This document shows positions 18,338 to 26,566 of a stretch of 37,184 nt of DNA, piece after piece. Under the pieces are notes generated by a model. That model was not told the DNA's origin. It saw only the letters and a program-made list of their open reading frames with translations, and searched no databases. The DNA is from Leptospiraceae bacterium (lineage in GTDB: Bacteria > Spirochaetota > Leptospiria > Leptospirales > Leptospiraceae): positions 1-37,184 of the forward strand of contig JAGOHK010000043.1 of NCBI GenBank assembly GCA_017996175.1, read 5' to 3'. Numbering within the stretch: the first letter of the stretch is position 1; every line of letters starts with the position of its first letter. The position numbers and the translations under genes are program-made.

Positions 18338-21300
18338 TTATCTATAATCCCCTGTTAAAATAAACCCAGCCCAGTAATAAGGATTTACTTTGGGACTTCC
18401 GTCTTTTCTGTAGTGTTCAATGTATTCTTTTTTTGTCTGGCTTAGCGATTTTGCCGCTTCAAATTGGTTTTCTTTTAATTTTTCATAAAAGGCTATCATC
18501 AAATCCTTACTTTCTAAATCCAGAACTTTCCATAAAGTTCCTATGATAGAATAGACTCTAGCTGACTCAAAAGCTTGACTCAAGGATAGAGGTATAACAG
18601 CATAATCTGCTTGATTTTCAGCTGGTCCTATTGCCTTACTTCCTATCGATGTTTCGCAAGCAGACATGACAACTAACTGAGTTTTTTCTAAACCTTTAGA
18701 ATTGTTTAGTCCTCTTATTTTATTTAATGTTAAATTTTTCTTATGATCAGTTGAAAATACTAAATTCGAATTTTCTACAGGATTACATAAATTTCCATGT
18801 GTTGATAGGTGAACTATAAAAAAATCTTTAGCCTCTTTCTCAAAGTTATCAATTGAAGCTTTTTCTTTTATTAAAATCTTTGACTCATTGGGAAATATTT
18901 TTCCTATACCATTTACTTCTGCTTCTGAATGATACAATTCAACAGGAGGTGCAAAAGCAATAACAACTTTTTCCTTATTTGAAAGTTTTTTCTTTTCTAG
19001 CTGTAATATACGCATCGCTGAAATATTTGAAAAATAGGATACATAGTGTTCTTCTACTAAATATCTTCTATCAGGCATAGTCAAAGCTTCAAAAGGCAAT
19101 GAATATAAAATTCCGAAAGGCATAAAAATTATATGCTTCTTTAACTGGTTCTTGATGGGTTCTATTAAATGTGTATATAATTTTTCTGATTCCTTAGAAT
19201 TCCAATTTTTATAATCTTTTTCCTTTTCAATTTTTCTACTAAATTCTTTTACTAAATCGCCTATCTCTTTTCTACCAACTAATCGAGATGTAAAAAAGAG
19301 AGGTTTTTCTTTTGTGAAACAAAATATATAGGTCACATTATCTAATAATACATATTCGACTAACACCGTATCTTCTGGTAGTACTTCATTAAAATCTATA
19401 TTTTTTTCATAATTCAAACTTAATTCATTGAATAAATTCCGACCTTCTTCACTGCTCTGCCTTAGTTCTTCCAGTTTGTTTAAATACTCATGTCGCACTT
19501 TTTTCAAAGAAATTTTTAATGCATCCACAGTCCCTGCATTTCTTGCTTCCTGAATCTGATTTTCTAAATTGTTTAATTCTATTTTCTTTTTTATAATTTC
19601 TTCATAAATAGTTTTCGTATTTTCATCTTGTATTTCTACTTTTGTAAAATCTCTGTTTGCACGTAAAATAAAATGTCTAAATTCTTCTAGATATTCCCTT
19701 GCTTCTGTGTATTTTTTTTCTTCTATTAAAAGTTGAATCAAACTTTCATACACTTCTAATTTATCCTGCATAAAACCGGTTTTCTTTTTTTCTCCGAGTA
19801 AGGAATACATAGAGCGCAAAATGGAGATTGACCTCTCATAACTTTGTATGCTTTCCTTTTTCTTTCCTGCGGCTAATTGGATATCACCCATTACCTTATA
19901 AGCTTCCCAAGTTGTAGCGGGGATACCCAGTTTATCCGCAATCTCTAACACAGAGCGGGCTTCTTTCTCTGCCTCTGAATACTGTTTTGAAAGTAGAAAA
20001 TCCTTTGCATAGAGTAAATGGATTTCTGCCAACTGCGGTTTACGCCCAATAGCCTTTTCTATTTCTTCTGCCTTTTGAATGTATGGTTTTGCACCTGTCT
20101 TTTTGTGTTCTAGAAAGGTTCTAGAGTAAGAAATATAGGCAGTAACTAAATTTGGTTTCGTTTCAATTTCTTTATAAAGAGAAATTGACTTATCTAAATA
20201 TTTTATTGCCTCAGTGTAGTCCTTGTTGGCTACATAGGAGTTGGATAATAATCCATAGATTTCTGCAATCCTATCTTTTGCTTCTAAATTCTTTGCTAAT
20301 TTTAAAGCAGTTTTGAATTCTTCAATAGCCTCTTTATTTTGTCCAATAGCTTGCCAATATTCTCCGAAATTTTCATAACAAACCATTTCTCCATATTTGT
20401 CTTCTATTTCTCTGACAGCTTTAAGCGCATCACCTGTAAATTGAAAGTATTTCTCGTAATCTCCTTTGGAGTAATAAAGACTTCCTATATTAATAATCGC
20501 ATCCGCTTCGCCTTGTCTATCTCCGAGGTCTTTTTTCATCGCCAAGGATTTTTCATAGAACTCTAAAGCTTGTTTGTAGTCTCCTTTGGAGGAATACACA
20601 ATCCCTATATTCATAATCGCACTCGCTTCGCCTCGCCCATCTTTGAGGTCTTTAAAGATCGCCAAGGATTTTTCATAGAACTCTAAGGCTTGTTTGTAGT
20701 CTCCCTTCCGAAAATAAACTATCCCTATATTGTTTAAATTATTCGCCTCTCCTTTTCGTCCACCTTCAAATTCTTCATTAATCGCCAACGATTTTTTATA
20801 GAAATCTAACGCCTTTTTGTAGTTTCCCTTGGACTCATAGACATTCCCCTTTCCCATCAGAGCATTCGCTTCACCTTGTCTATCCCCGAAGTCTTTAGAG
20901 ATCGCCAAGGATTTTTCATAGAACTCTAAGGCTTGTTTGTAATCTCCCTTGTAGGAATACACATTCCCTTTATCATTTATCGCATACGCTTCGCCTTGTC
21001 TATCTCCAAGGTTTTTAGAGATCGCCAAGGATTTTTCATAGAACTCTAAGGCTTGTTTGTAGTCTCCCTTAGACTGATACACTAACCCTATATTCCCTAT
21101 CGCATTCGCTTCGTCTTTTCTATCTCCGAGGTCTTTAGAGATCGCCAAGGATTTTTCATAAAACTCTAAGGCTTGTTTGTAGTCTCCCTTTTTGGAATAC
21201 ACATTCCCTTTATTATTTATCGCATTCACTTCGCCTTGTCTATCTCCAAGGCCTTTAGAGATCGCCAAGGATTTTTCATAGAACTCTAAGGCTTGTTTGT

Positions 21301-21916
21301 AGTCCGATTTCGCATAATAGTCATTACCCTCTCCTAATAGATCATTTGCTGTTTCTGCTTTGATGATTTTCTCTGACATTTTTTTATATTTCTGATTATC
21401 AGGGAAATTTTCCATTAACGTTTCTAAATCCGATTTTGCAAAAGAATACAAACCCATTTCAGAATAGGCTTGTACTAGTTTGTATTCCGCTTCTGCCATT
21501 TCTTCTGCGGATACTTTTCCTAAGCCCGCAATCGTAAGTTTAGCATTACAAATATTTAGATAGCCCTTACTGTTCCATTCCCCTGGAATCTTTTCTTGTG
21601 CTTTTAGAAATTCTAACTTTGCTTCTTCATATTTATCATTATTGTAATACGCTTCACCGAGTTTTAGATAGAGTAAGAAAGGAGCGGCTTTTTCGAAAAA
21701 CTTTTTAGAGAGTTCCAATTCTTTCGCCGCATTTTCTGAATCATCAGAATTCAAATACTCCATTCCCAGTTGCAAATGCAGTTCTGCACTCTCCGGTCTT
21801 TTTTGAATTTCTTCTTGTAGAGTTTCTATTTTAGTTTTTTGTTTAACTTCTTTCTTGTCTTGAGCGAAAAGTGGGATAGTTAGAATAACTAGGATTAGAA
21901 AGTATAAAGTTTTCAT
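18338..21916 (-). CDS. exported TPR-CHAT caspase-like protease (copy 3)
   Basis: This protein of 1192 residues has the same plan as copy 2. The signal peptide is MKTLYFLILVILTIPLFA (cleaved before QDKKE). TPR repeats include about eight near-identical units (GDYKQALEFYEKSLAISKD), a coiled coil follows, and the CHAT domain ends in YYWAGFILTGDYR. The catalytic residues are His1040 (HLSTHGN) and Cys1087 (VVMSACETS). AGGAG before the ATG supports the start. Copies 2 and 3 are recent paralogues, since even the leader sequences match; copy 1 is more distant. It is followed by the 586-residue lipoprotein gene, probably in one transcript. Confidence 0.88.
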   Translation of the reverse strand: MKTLYFLILVILTIPLFAQDKKEVKQKTKIETLQEEIQKRPESAELHLQLGMEYLNSDDSENAAKELELSKKFFEKAAPFLLYLKLGEAYYNNDKYEEAKLEFLKAQEKIPGEWNSKGYLNICNAKLTIAGLGKVSAEEMAEAEYKLVQAYSEMGLYSFAKSDLETLMENFPDNQKYKKMSEKIIKAETANDLLGEGNDYYAKSDYKQALEFYEKSLAISKGLGDRQGEVNAINNKGNVYSKKGDYKQALEFYEKSLAISKDLGDRKDEANAIGNIGLVYQSKGDYKQALEFYEKSLAISKNLGDRQGEAYAINDKGNVYSYKGDYKQALEFYEKSLAISKDFGDRQGEANALMGKGNVYESKGNYKKALDFYKKSLAINEEFEGGRKGEANNLNNIGIVYFRKGDYKQALEFYEKSLAIFKDLKDGRGEASAIMNIGIVYSSKGDYKQALEFYEKSLAMKKDLGDRQGEADAIINIGSLYYSKGDYEKYFQFTGDALKAVREIEDKYGEMVCYENFGEYWQAIGQNKEAIEEFKTALKLAKNLEAKDRIAEIYGLLSNSYVANKDYTEAIKYLDKSISLYKEIETKPNLVTAYISYSRTFLEHKKTGAKPYIQKAEEIEKAIGRKPQLAEIHLLYAKDFLLSKQYSEAEKEARSVLEIADKLGIPATTWEAYKVMGDIQLAAGKKKESIQSYERSISILRSMYSLLGEKKKTGFMQDKLEVYESLIQLLIEEKKYTEAREYLEEFRHFILRANRDFTKVEIQDENTKTIYEEIIKKKIELNNLENQIQEARNAGTVDALKISLKKVRHEYLNKLEELRQSSEEGRNLFNELSLNYEKNIDFNEVLPEDTVLVEYVLLDNVTYIFCFTKEKPLFFTSRLVGRKEIGDLVKEFSRKIEKEKDYKNWNSKESEKLYTHLIEPIKNQLKKHIIFMPFGILYSLPFEALTMPDRRYLVEEHYVSYFSNISAMRILQLEKKKLSNKEKVVIAFAPPVELYHSEAEVNGIGKIFPNESKILIKEKASIDNFEKEAKDFFIVHLSTHGNLCNPVENSNLVFSTDHKKNLTLNKIRGLNNSKGLEKTQLVVMSACETSIGSKAIGPAENQADYAVIPLSLSQAFESARVYSIIGTLWKVLDLESKDLMIAFYEKLKENQFEAAKSLSQTKKEYIEHYRKDGSPKVNPYYWAGFILTGDYR
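20455..21330 (-). repeat. tandem ~120-bp TPR-coding repeats in CHAT copy 3
   Basis: About eight 120-bp units are present, most nearly identical at DNA level (atcgccaaggatttttcata, then gaactctaaggcttgtttgt, recurring every 120 bases). One unit (about 20740-20860) differs: it encodes ALDFYKKSLAINEEFEGGRK and matches the unit at the equivalent place in copy 2 better than its own neighbours. Confidence 0.88.
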
Positions 21917-22180
21917 AAGTATCTCCTATAAAAATTTGTTTCTTTTTGTTTTCAATAGCATTTTAATAAAGCTTACTCATAATTGATAATTTAAGGAACT
22001 CAAGATTATTATGAGAATATGTAAGTTTCGCGTGAGTTTGCGGAGTTCCGTTCTAGAAGTCAACAATCGGAGTATAACTAATTGCATGACAATTTCAACA
22101 AAATTGGGTGCGGTAGAAAATATTTTTCAAAATAATTCAAAGTATTGTCTCTAGGTAAATAGGTTTAAAGAGATTATATC
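21917..22180. other. intergenic region upstream of CHAT copy 3
   Basis: The first ~55 bases repeat the leader of CHAT copy 2 (TTGAAA, then TTTTTATAGGAGA on the minus strand). Further right there is a 7-bp inverted repeat, GGAACTC (21995-22001) with GAGTTCC (22043-22049). No coding frame of note is visible. Being between divergent units, it should hold the promoter of CHAT copy 3 and perhaps one for the plus-strand genes that follow. Confidence 0.4.
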
Positions 22181-22267
22181 ATGAAAAACTTGACACTGGT
22201 TTTGGTTTTTATTTTTCAAGGAATGATTTCTACAATAAGAGGAAACGGTCATGCTTATGACAACTAG
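22181..22267 (+). CDS. possible 28-residue hydrophobic leader-like peptide
   Basis: ATG at 22181 opens a short frame, MKNLTLVLVFIFQGMISTIR and eight more residues, ending at TAG 22267. It resembles a signal peptide or small membrane peptide. The ribosome binding site is poor (AAAGAG, about 9 bases upstream). It may be a true small protein, a leader peptide for the ORF that follows, or the broken front of an exported protein. Confidence 0.25.
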   Translation: MKNLTLVLVFIFQGMISTIRGNGHAYDN

Positions 22268-22293
22268 ACTTCACCACTAACGAGGTGATGAAT

Positions 22294-22506
22294 ATGAAAA
22301 GCAGAATAGTAAAAAACTGGAAAGAATTTCCTTTTCCTGTTAAGATGAGCAATTTAAAAGTCGCTGTTTTGGAGCAGGAAAAAAAAGGCAATGTTCAGTG
22401 TAGTCGTTGTTTTCCGCACGGAGGGGATCAAAAGAATAATAGAGAATCTAAAGTCCAAAGAAGTTGGAAAGAGCAACGTAAAACTAAGTATAAAATACTT
22501 AGATAA
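22294..22506 (+). CDS. possible small basic protein, 70 aa
   Basis: I chose the ATG at 22294 because GAGG lies 8 bases before it; an in-frame ATG at 22288 and GTG at 22285 would fall inside or against that site. The product is basic and contains CSRCFPHGGDQKNN followed by SKVQRSWKEQRKTKYK, a patterned tail that looks like real protein and would suit nucleic-acid binding. The ribosome binding site sits in a small hairpin (TCACC at 22271-22275 with GGTGA at 22284-22288). I do not recognise the family with certainty. No convincing gene overlaps on the other strand. Confidence 0.5.
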   Translation: MKSRIVKNWKEFPFPVKMSNLKVAVLEQEKKGNVQCSRCFPHGGDQKNNRESKVQRSWKEQRKTKYKILR

Positions 22507-22540
22507 ATAGACATGCAAATGTTTTGTGATACATTTAAAT

Positions 22541-22571
22541 CATTCCACCCGCACACTGCGCGGGTGGAATG
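22541..22571. terminator. strong 12-bp hairpin between small ORF and next gene
   Basis: CATTCCACCCGC (22541-22552) pairs perfectly with GCGGGTGGAATG (22560-22571) around a 7-base loop. It is unusually GC-rich for the region, lies 35 bases after the 70-aa ORF and 28 bases before the next ATG. No T run follows, so it may be a terminator, an mRNA-stability stem or a protein-binding palindrome. Confidence 0.5.
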
Positions 22572-22598
22572 CAAAGGAACCGGTACGAAGAAAACACA

Positions 22599-23285
22599 AT
22601 GCAAACCTATGACATCACTTACAGTCAACTTCTACAACCTCTCGCAAAATATGGAGTAACCCATCATAACAAAGTATCGAAATTAGCGGAATACAAGGAA
22701 AGTATAACCAACGATCCCAAAGGCGAGGTTGATAATGAGCAGTTCTTAGCTTTTTATGAACTAGCAAAGATTCGATACCGAAGTCCAGAAGTCACTTCTC
22801 AGGATTCGGACTCTTCGGATACGATTGAAGTATTCCAGCAATTCCTATTGGAGCGATACAGGGGCACGAGAGAGTTTAATCGTGATGATCCGCTTATGTT
22901 TGAAGCGGGTCTTGTAATCATGGGAATTAAAACAAATATATTCAATCTTGATTGTAGAACTAAACGATTTGATGTGGATAATCTTGTTTTAACGAATCCA
23001 AAGGATTTAATCATTTTTCAATCCATTCGGAAAATTCTTTTTTTGATTATCATACCTGTCTTAAATATCCCTACTTTAGAAAATAAAGAGGCTTCGCCAG
23101 AAGAAGTCAAAGAAGCAATCGCAAAATTTCAAATGTATATCGCAAAGCCTATGATAGCTTTACATTCAAAAGAAGGAGCAGAGAAAATTCAACCAACGAA
23201 ATTGAGTCATCTAGAAATGCTAATGTTACAAGTTGCTTTAAATAAACAATTTGAAATCGCTTGGCATTTATTGACAAAAAATTGA
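22599..23285 (+). CDS. hypothetical protein, 228 aa
   Basis: I place the start at the ATG 22599 (MQTYDITYSQLLQPLAKYGV). A longer frame from 22569 would begin inside the hairpin arm. The ribosome binding site is weak for either start. The protein is mostly helical, acidic at about residues 50-80, with one hydrophobic stretch near the middle (IRKILFLIIIPVLNI) that could be a buried helix or a weak membrane segment. It ends with LEMLMLQVALNKQFEIAWHL. The family is not recognised. It converges on the minus-strand operon that ends at 23314. Confidence 0.65.
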   Translation: MQTYDITYSQLLQPLAKYGVTHHNKVSKLAEYKESITNDPKGEVDNEQFLAFYELAKIRYRSPEVTSQDSDSSDTIEVFQQFLLERYRGTREFNRDDPLMFEAGLVIMGIKTNIFNLDCRTKRFDVDNLVLTNPKDLIIFQSIRKILFLIIIPVLNIPTLENKEASPEEVKEAIAKFQMYIAKPMIALHSKEGAEKIQPTKLSHLEMLMLQVALNKQFEIAWHLLTKN

Positions 23286-23313
23286 TTTTACAGTCTACTC
23301 ATTGTTAGCTACT

Positions 23314-24294
23314 CTACATACAAAATTCATCTATCAGAATTAATAATTCGAGTATATCAATCCATGCTTCCTTTGAAAGAACTTTTAATTTGATTAGATG
23401 AAATTCTAACTCTTGCGGTTTCCAGAATTTTATATTTTTATAGGATGCGAATAATTCACTTATATTATCTTGGGGGTGACCGAGCTGATAATGTTCTTGC
23501 CAAAATGCACCTTCTGCTAAATAACTTGCAATTAAATCTTTGCCTGAAGCTTTTCGATTTATATAAGAATATTCTCTATCAATGATACGATTAAATTTCG
23601 TAGACATCTCTGCATAGATTTCTCCTTTTTCTTCTTCGAAGTCCATGATTTCTTTAAGTCGCCAATTAAATTCTTTGTGTGAAAGTTCATGGATTAAAAC
23701 AATATCTTCTACCTCTTCTTGAAAAGAACCAATATTAATCGAGACTTGATCATAAGTTTCATAATAAGTGCCATTTAAGGATTCAGTAGCGGATAAATAC
23801 AATTTGCTCAGTTGGTATTTATAGGGAATATTTTTATTCCATTCCACAATTAGTTTTGCAATATTATCTAATCTTTCATTTTCTATGGTTAATTCTTCTT
23901 GCATGATAAAACGAATCGAGTGCGGCGAATCGTAAATATGCCCCTTTAAAACTATAAAATGAGTATAACAAAATACTACTTTTTTCTTATGATAGAGATA
24001 GAAATAAGCAGGCTCATTCTCGGATAAAAGAAATACTAGAAGCTCACCATTCACTGGAAGTTTATGCTGATTATGCTCAATCTCTATACTGTATCCCTCT
24101 AATTCAATCTCTCTCCTTAAAGAGACTGGTAATATCCAGTAAAGAGCGATTGGTCTAATATCAAATACGCTTTCGTATTCTTTAATAAAATCATCGTGTT
24201 TTTTTGGTTTTTGAAAAAACACATTTAGAATTTCTTCTTTGAGTTTATTCGTTGGCTTCTCTTTAAAGTCCTTTAATTTATTAAAAAAACTCAT
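23314..24294 (-). CDS. putative HExxH metallopeptidase-like protein, 326 aa
   Basis: No signal peptide is present. The middle of the protein carries DIVLIHELSHKEFN, with HELSH at residues 202-206, a typical zinc-binding helix. It is followed about 20 residues later by EEEKGEIYAEMS, where a third Glu ligand could lie, as in gluzincins. The N-terminal ~190 residues look like a separate mixed domain with beta strands (EYESVFDIRPIALYWILPVS, FYLYHKKKVVFCYTHFIVLK). The start overlaps the upstream gene by 14 bases and has GAGGA before it. It is the last gene of a three-gene operon with two paralogous unknowns. A cytoplasmic peptidase is likely; the target is unknown. Confidence 0.6.
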   Translation of the reverse strand: MSFFNKLKDFKEKPTNKLKEEILNVFFQKPKKHDDFIKEYESVFDIRPIALYWILPVSLRREIELEGYSIEIEHNQHKLPVNGELLVFLLSENEPAYFYLYHKKKVVFCYTHFIVLKGHIYDSPHSIRFIMQEELTIENERLDNIAKLIVEWNKNIPYKYQLSKLYLSATESLNGTYYETYDQVSINIGSFQEEVEDIVLIHELSHKEFNWRLKEIMDFEEEKGEIYAEMSTKFNRIIDREYSYINRKASGKDLIASYLAEGAFWQEHYQLGHPQDNISELFASYKNIKFWKPQELEFHLIKLKVLSKEAWIDILELLILIDEFCM

Positions 24295-25021
24295 CTATTC
24301 CTCTAAAACTCTTGTAATCGTTTAAATTTTTACTTTCCTCTTGTCTCCTTAAAACTAAATGGTCAAACATACTATACGAATTTTTCTTTAACGAGATTTC
24401 CTCTTTTAATTTTGGATCTAGTTTTCGAATTTCGCTCCAGGAATTTTCTAACTTATTTAGAACTTTATTGTGAAGCCAGACTTTGTCCATTTCTGAGAAA
24501 CAAGTTCTATTAACTAAAAAAGAATTTTTTTTGAATTCAGATAATCCCAACCATTGAAAAAGAGAAAAAGTATCTTCATAGATTTTTTTCTCCCGTTCAC
24601 TTGGGTTTTCAGATAATTCTAGGTTAAATGGTTTTATCCGCAAGTCCTGGGTAAAAATATGTCCCCGAATATTCCAGAAGGATAGTCCAAAATAAAATTT
24701 AAAAATATCCTCTTTCTGGGGAGCAGACCTATATTCTTTCCAAAAGTATTCAATCATCCATTTGCGAATCTGCTCATTCCCTAAACGAAAAAAGGCATGT
24801 AGTAGATACTCGTCCATATCCGCTAGATGAATTTTTTCAGAAAATACATCATCAAAGAAATGATAGAAAAATCTTTCAAAGTCTTTTGGTTGCACTTGGT
24901 ATTTGTTCTGAATGCGTAAACTACTATTTCGTTCACTTTCTCCAACTAAATAAAGCTTTTCCAAATTTATTTTTTGTGTATTGTAGGCAAATATTATATA
25001 TTCGTTATTTATTTCTTTCAT
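24281..25021 (-). CDS. hypothetical protein, paralogue of the gene upstream, 246 aa
   Basis: I chose the ATG at 25019-25021, which follows GAGGA by 7 bases and lies 3 bases after the stop of the upstream gene. A longer frame would overlap that gene by 28 bases. The protein is soluble and helical. It shares a spaced pattern with the product of 25024-25749: F.YHF.D, LA.MD..L, FRLGN, RK, then KFYF.L...NIRG.IF. The two clearly arose by tandem duplication. Family and function are not recognised. The gene overlaps the HELSH-protein gene by 14 bases. Confidence 0.7.
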   Translation of the reverse strand: MKEINNEYIIFAYNTQKINLEKLYLVGESERNSSLRIQNKYQVQPKDFERFFYHFFDDVFSEKIHLADMDEYLLHAFFRLGNEQIRKWMIEYFWKEYRSAPQKEDIFKFYFGLSFWNIRGHIFTQDLRIKPFNLELSENPSEREKKIYEDTFSLFQWLGLSEFKKNSFLVNRTCFSEMDKVWLHNKVLNKLENSWSEIRKLDPKLKEEISLKKNSYSMFDHLVLRRQEESKNLNDYKSFRGIDEFF

Positions 25022-25023
25022 GT

Positions 25024-25749
25024 TCAAATCCTCATCACCATTTGATTCCATTCTCTAGCAAGTTGGGCTCGTAAATCTATAAAAAGGTAGTATTTATCGG
25101 CATCATAAATACTTCCTGGAAGTCTTACTTCTTTTTGGATTTCCGCAAACTTATCATTTACCTCTGTTTCCATTTTTGTAACTCGTAAACGCTGCCATTT
25201 CTCAATCGCGTTTTTTAGCTCAATTGGTTTAATATCGGGCATACATTTAGGAAGATACGTTCCCCCTACTCTGCTTAAAGATTTTGTATCATCTAAACAT
25301 TGAAAAATAAAAATTAAGTCTTCAAATAAACTCTTGTCATTTTCATTATCAAATTTGAATTCTTCTGGATCTATGGACTTATTATTCATTTCCTCACCAA
25401 ATATAAGTCCCCGTATATTTTTTTTGTATAGGGCAAAGTAAAACTTTAGATGATCTTCTTCTGCAAAAGTAAAATCGTTTTTGTATTCAATCTCTAGTAG
25501 CCGCATGATTCCTTTTCGAACCACTCGGTTTCCAAGTCTATAAATCGAAAGCACCAACTGAAAATCCATCTCTGCCAGCTTTAAACGTTTTTCATAAATC
25601 TCATCTAAGAAATGATACGCAAATTCGTCTATTTGATCCCATTTTACGAGCGAATAACTTTGCAGGGTTTGAAATGCATGAGTTTCATTTATTCCATAAA
25701 AATTCTGAATCAATGTCGCTTCTGGTTTATTTAGAAGGTTTCTATTCAT
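25024..25749 (-). CDS. hypothetical protein, paralogue of the gene downstream, 241 aa
   Basis: First gene of a three-gene minus-strand operon. The product is soluble and mostly helical, with AYHFLDEIYEKRLKLAEMDF, then IYRLGNRVVRKG and LKFYFALYKKNIRGLIFGEE, the same spaced residues as its neighbour. GAGGAAA before the ATG supports the start. The upstream region (25750-25910) is divergent with the gene at 25911 and should hold promoters for both. Function is unknown. A duplicated small helical protein next to a metallopeptidase-like gene could be a substrate or inhibitor pair, which is inference only. Confidence 0.7.
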   Translation of the reverse strand: MNRNLLNKPEATLIQNFYGINETHAFQTLQSYSLVKWDQIDEFAYHFLDEIYEKRLKLAEMDFQLVLSIYRLGNRVVRKGIMRLLEIEYKNDFTFAEEDHLKFYFALYKKNIRGLIFGEEMNNKSIDPEEFKFDNENDKSLFEDLIFIFQCLDDTKSLSRVGGTYLPKCMPDIKPIELKNAIEKWQRLRVTKMETEVNDKFAEIQKEVRLPGSIYDADKYYLFIDLRAQLAREWNQMVMRI

Positions 25750-25910
25750 TTTGTTTCCTCTTATATATCTGGAGACAAAATGAGTTTTTATTTTGAATTT
25801 TTTTTTATTCGTTAGTTATTTTTTCTTCCTGTAGCCTTTTAAAAAGGGACGATTGCATCCACCCAAAAATACATTTACAAAAACCCACCCACACTCAAAA
25901 AAATAAATCC

Positions 25911-26357
25911 ATGCTCACAACAGGCTCCATCACAAGAGAAGAAGCATCCAAAACATTTGATTTCTTAAGAGAAAAATACTCAGGGCGCAGAAAGGCAATC
26001 AAGCAGTTTACGCATCTTAGCCCCTACTTTGTATTTTGGATTTATCCCGATGGGAAATTACACGACGCAAAAGAATCACACGGTAAGAATCTACCCAGAG
26101 GATACGAGTATATAGTCGATGACGAGCCAGACTATGGTGGTTTTCTTCGCGGAAGAGTTGCTAGTAATTTCGGTCCGCAGTTAATCGTTGTTTACTGTCG
26201 TCCTGAATCACTTGCTGAAAAAGGAGACAAGTTAGACCAGTTTCTAAAAGGAATGAAACAAATTCCTGTTGCGCTCCACGATTCTGCTTTAGTCATTAGT
26301 GATAATGGAGATATGTATGGGACTTATCGGGATTGTATAGAAAGGGTAAAGAAGTAA
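25911..26357 (+). CDS. hypothetical protein, 148 aa
   Basis: The soluble product begins MLTTGSITREEASKTFDFLR and contains PYFVFWIYPDGKLHDAKESH, then DDEPDYGGFLRGRVASNFG and a closing ALVISDNGDMYGTYRDCIER. The mix of Gly/Asp turns and strands suggests a small alpha/beta fold. No Shine-Dalgarno sequence is visible before the ATG. The frame is fully open and compositionally normal, so I think it is real. The family is not recognised. To the right lies about 1.2 kb without an intact protein gene, filled by the IS66 relic and rRNA remnants. Confidence 0.6.
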   Translation: MLTTGSITREEASKTFDFLREKYSGRRKAIKQFTHLSPYFVFWIYPDGKLHDAKESHGKNLPRGYEYIVDDEPDYGGFLRGRVASNFGPQLIVVYCRPESLAEKGDKLDQFLKGMKQIPVALHDSALVISDNGDMYGTYRDCIERVKK

Positions 26358-26407
26358 CGAAATTCATTCTGTCTTCATTTAAAACTTGTTCATTAGTATC
26401 CTCTAAA

Positions 26408-26560
26408 TTAACTCCATCCCATAGAATTCATAAAAGGATTTTCACAATCTTGCGGTGTTTGGCAAACCGGTAATCCCTTCAAGAAATGAAGAAGAACCTT
26501 GTAAGGATCATTAGCCTTAGCAGTTTGCAGTAGTCCAATTCTCGCTCCAGGTATTCGCAA
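26408..26560 (-). pseudogene. C-terminal relic of an IS66-type transposase
   Basis: Translating the minus strand up to the TAA at 26408-26410 gives PGARIGLLQTAKANDPYKVL, then LHFLKGLPVCQTPQDCENPF and a last MGWS. The 'TAKANxxDPYxYLxxLxxxLP' pattern and a final W-N/S are hallmarks of the end of IS66-family TnpC transposases. In the same frame a TGA lies just upstream (26561-26563), and the remainder of the gene is absent. This is the leftover tail of an old insertion. Confidence 0.75.
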
Positions 26561-26566
26561 TCATAT

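Noticed and set aside
932..21916. Type III-E CRISPR (Craspase) locus suggested by TPR-CHAT plus ECF sigma
   Set aside because: No Cas7-11, Cas1, Csx30/31 or repeat array is visible, and the CHAT proteins here have export signals. Only the logic may be similar.
22428..22628. Minus-strand open frame opposite the 70-aa ORF
   Set aside because: It spans the palindrome and has no ribosome site; the plus-strand frame has a ribosome site and a protein-like basic tail.
25022..25051. Longer start for the 246-aa paralogue overlapping the upstream gene by 28 bases
   Set aside because: The ATG at 25019-25021 has GAGGA at proper spacing and follows the upstream stop by 3 bases.
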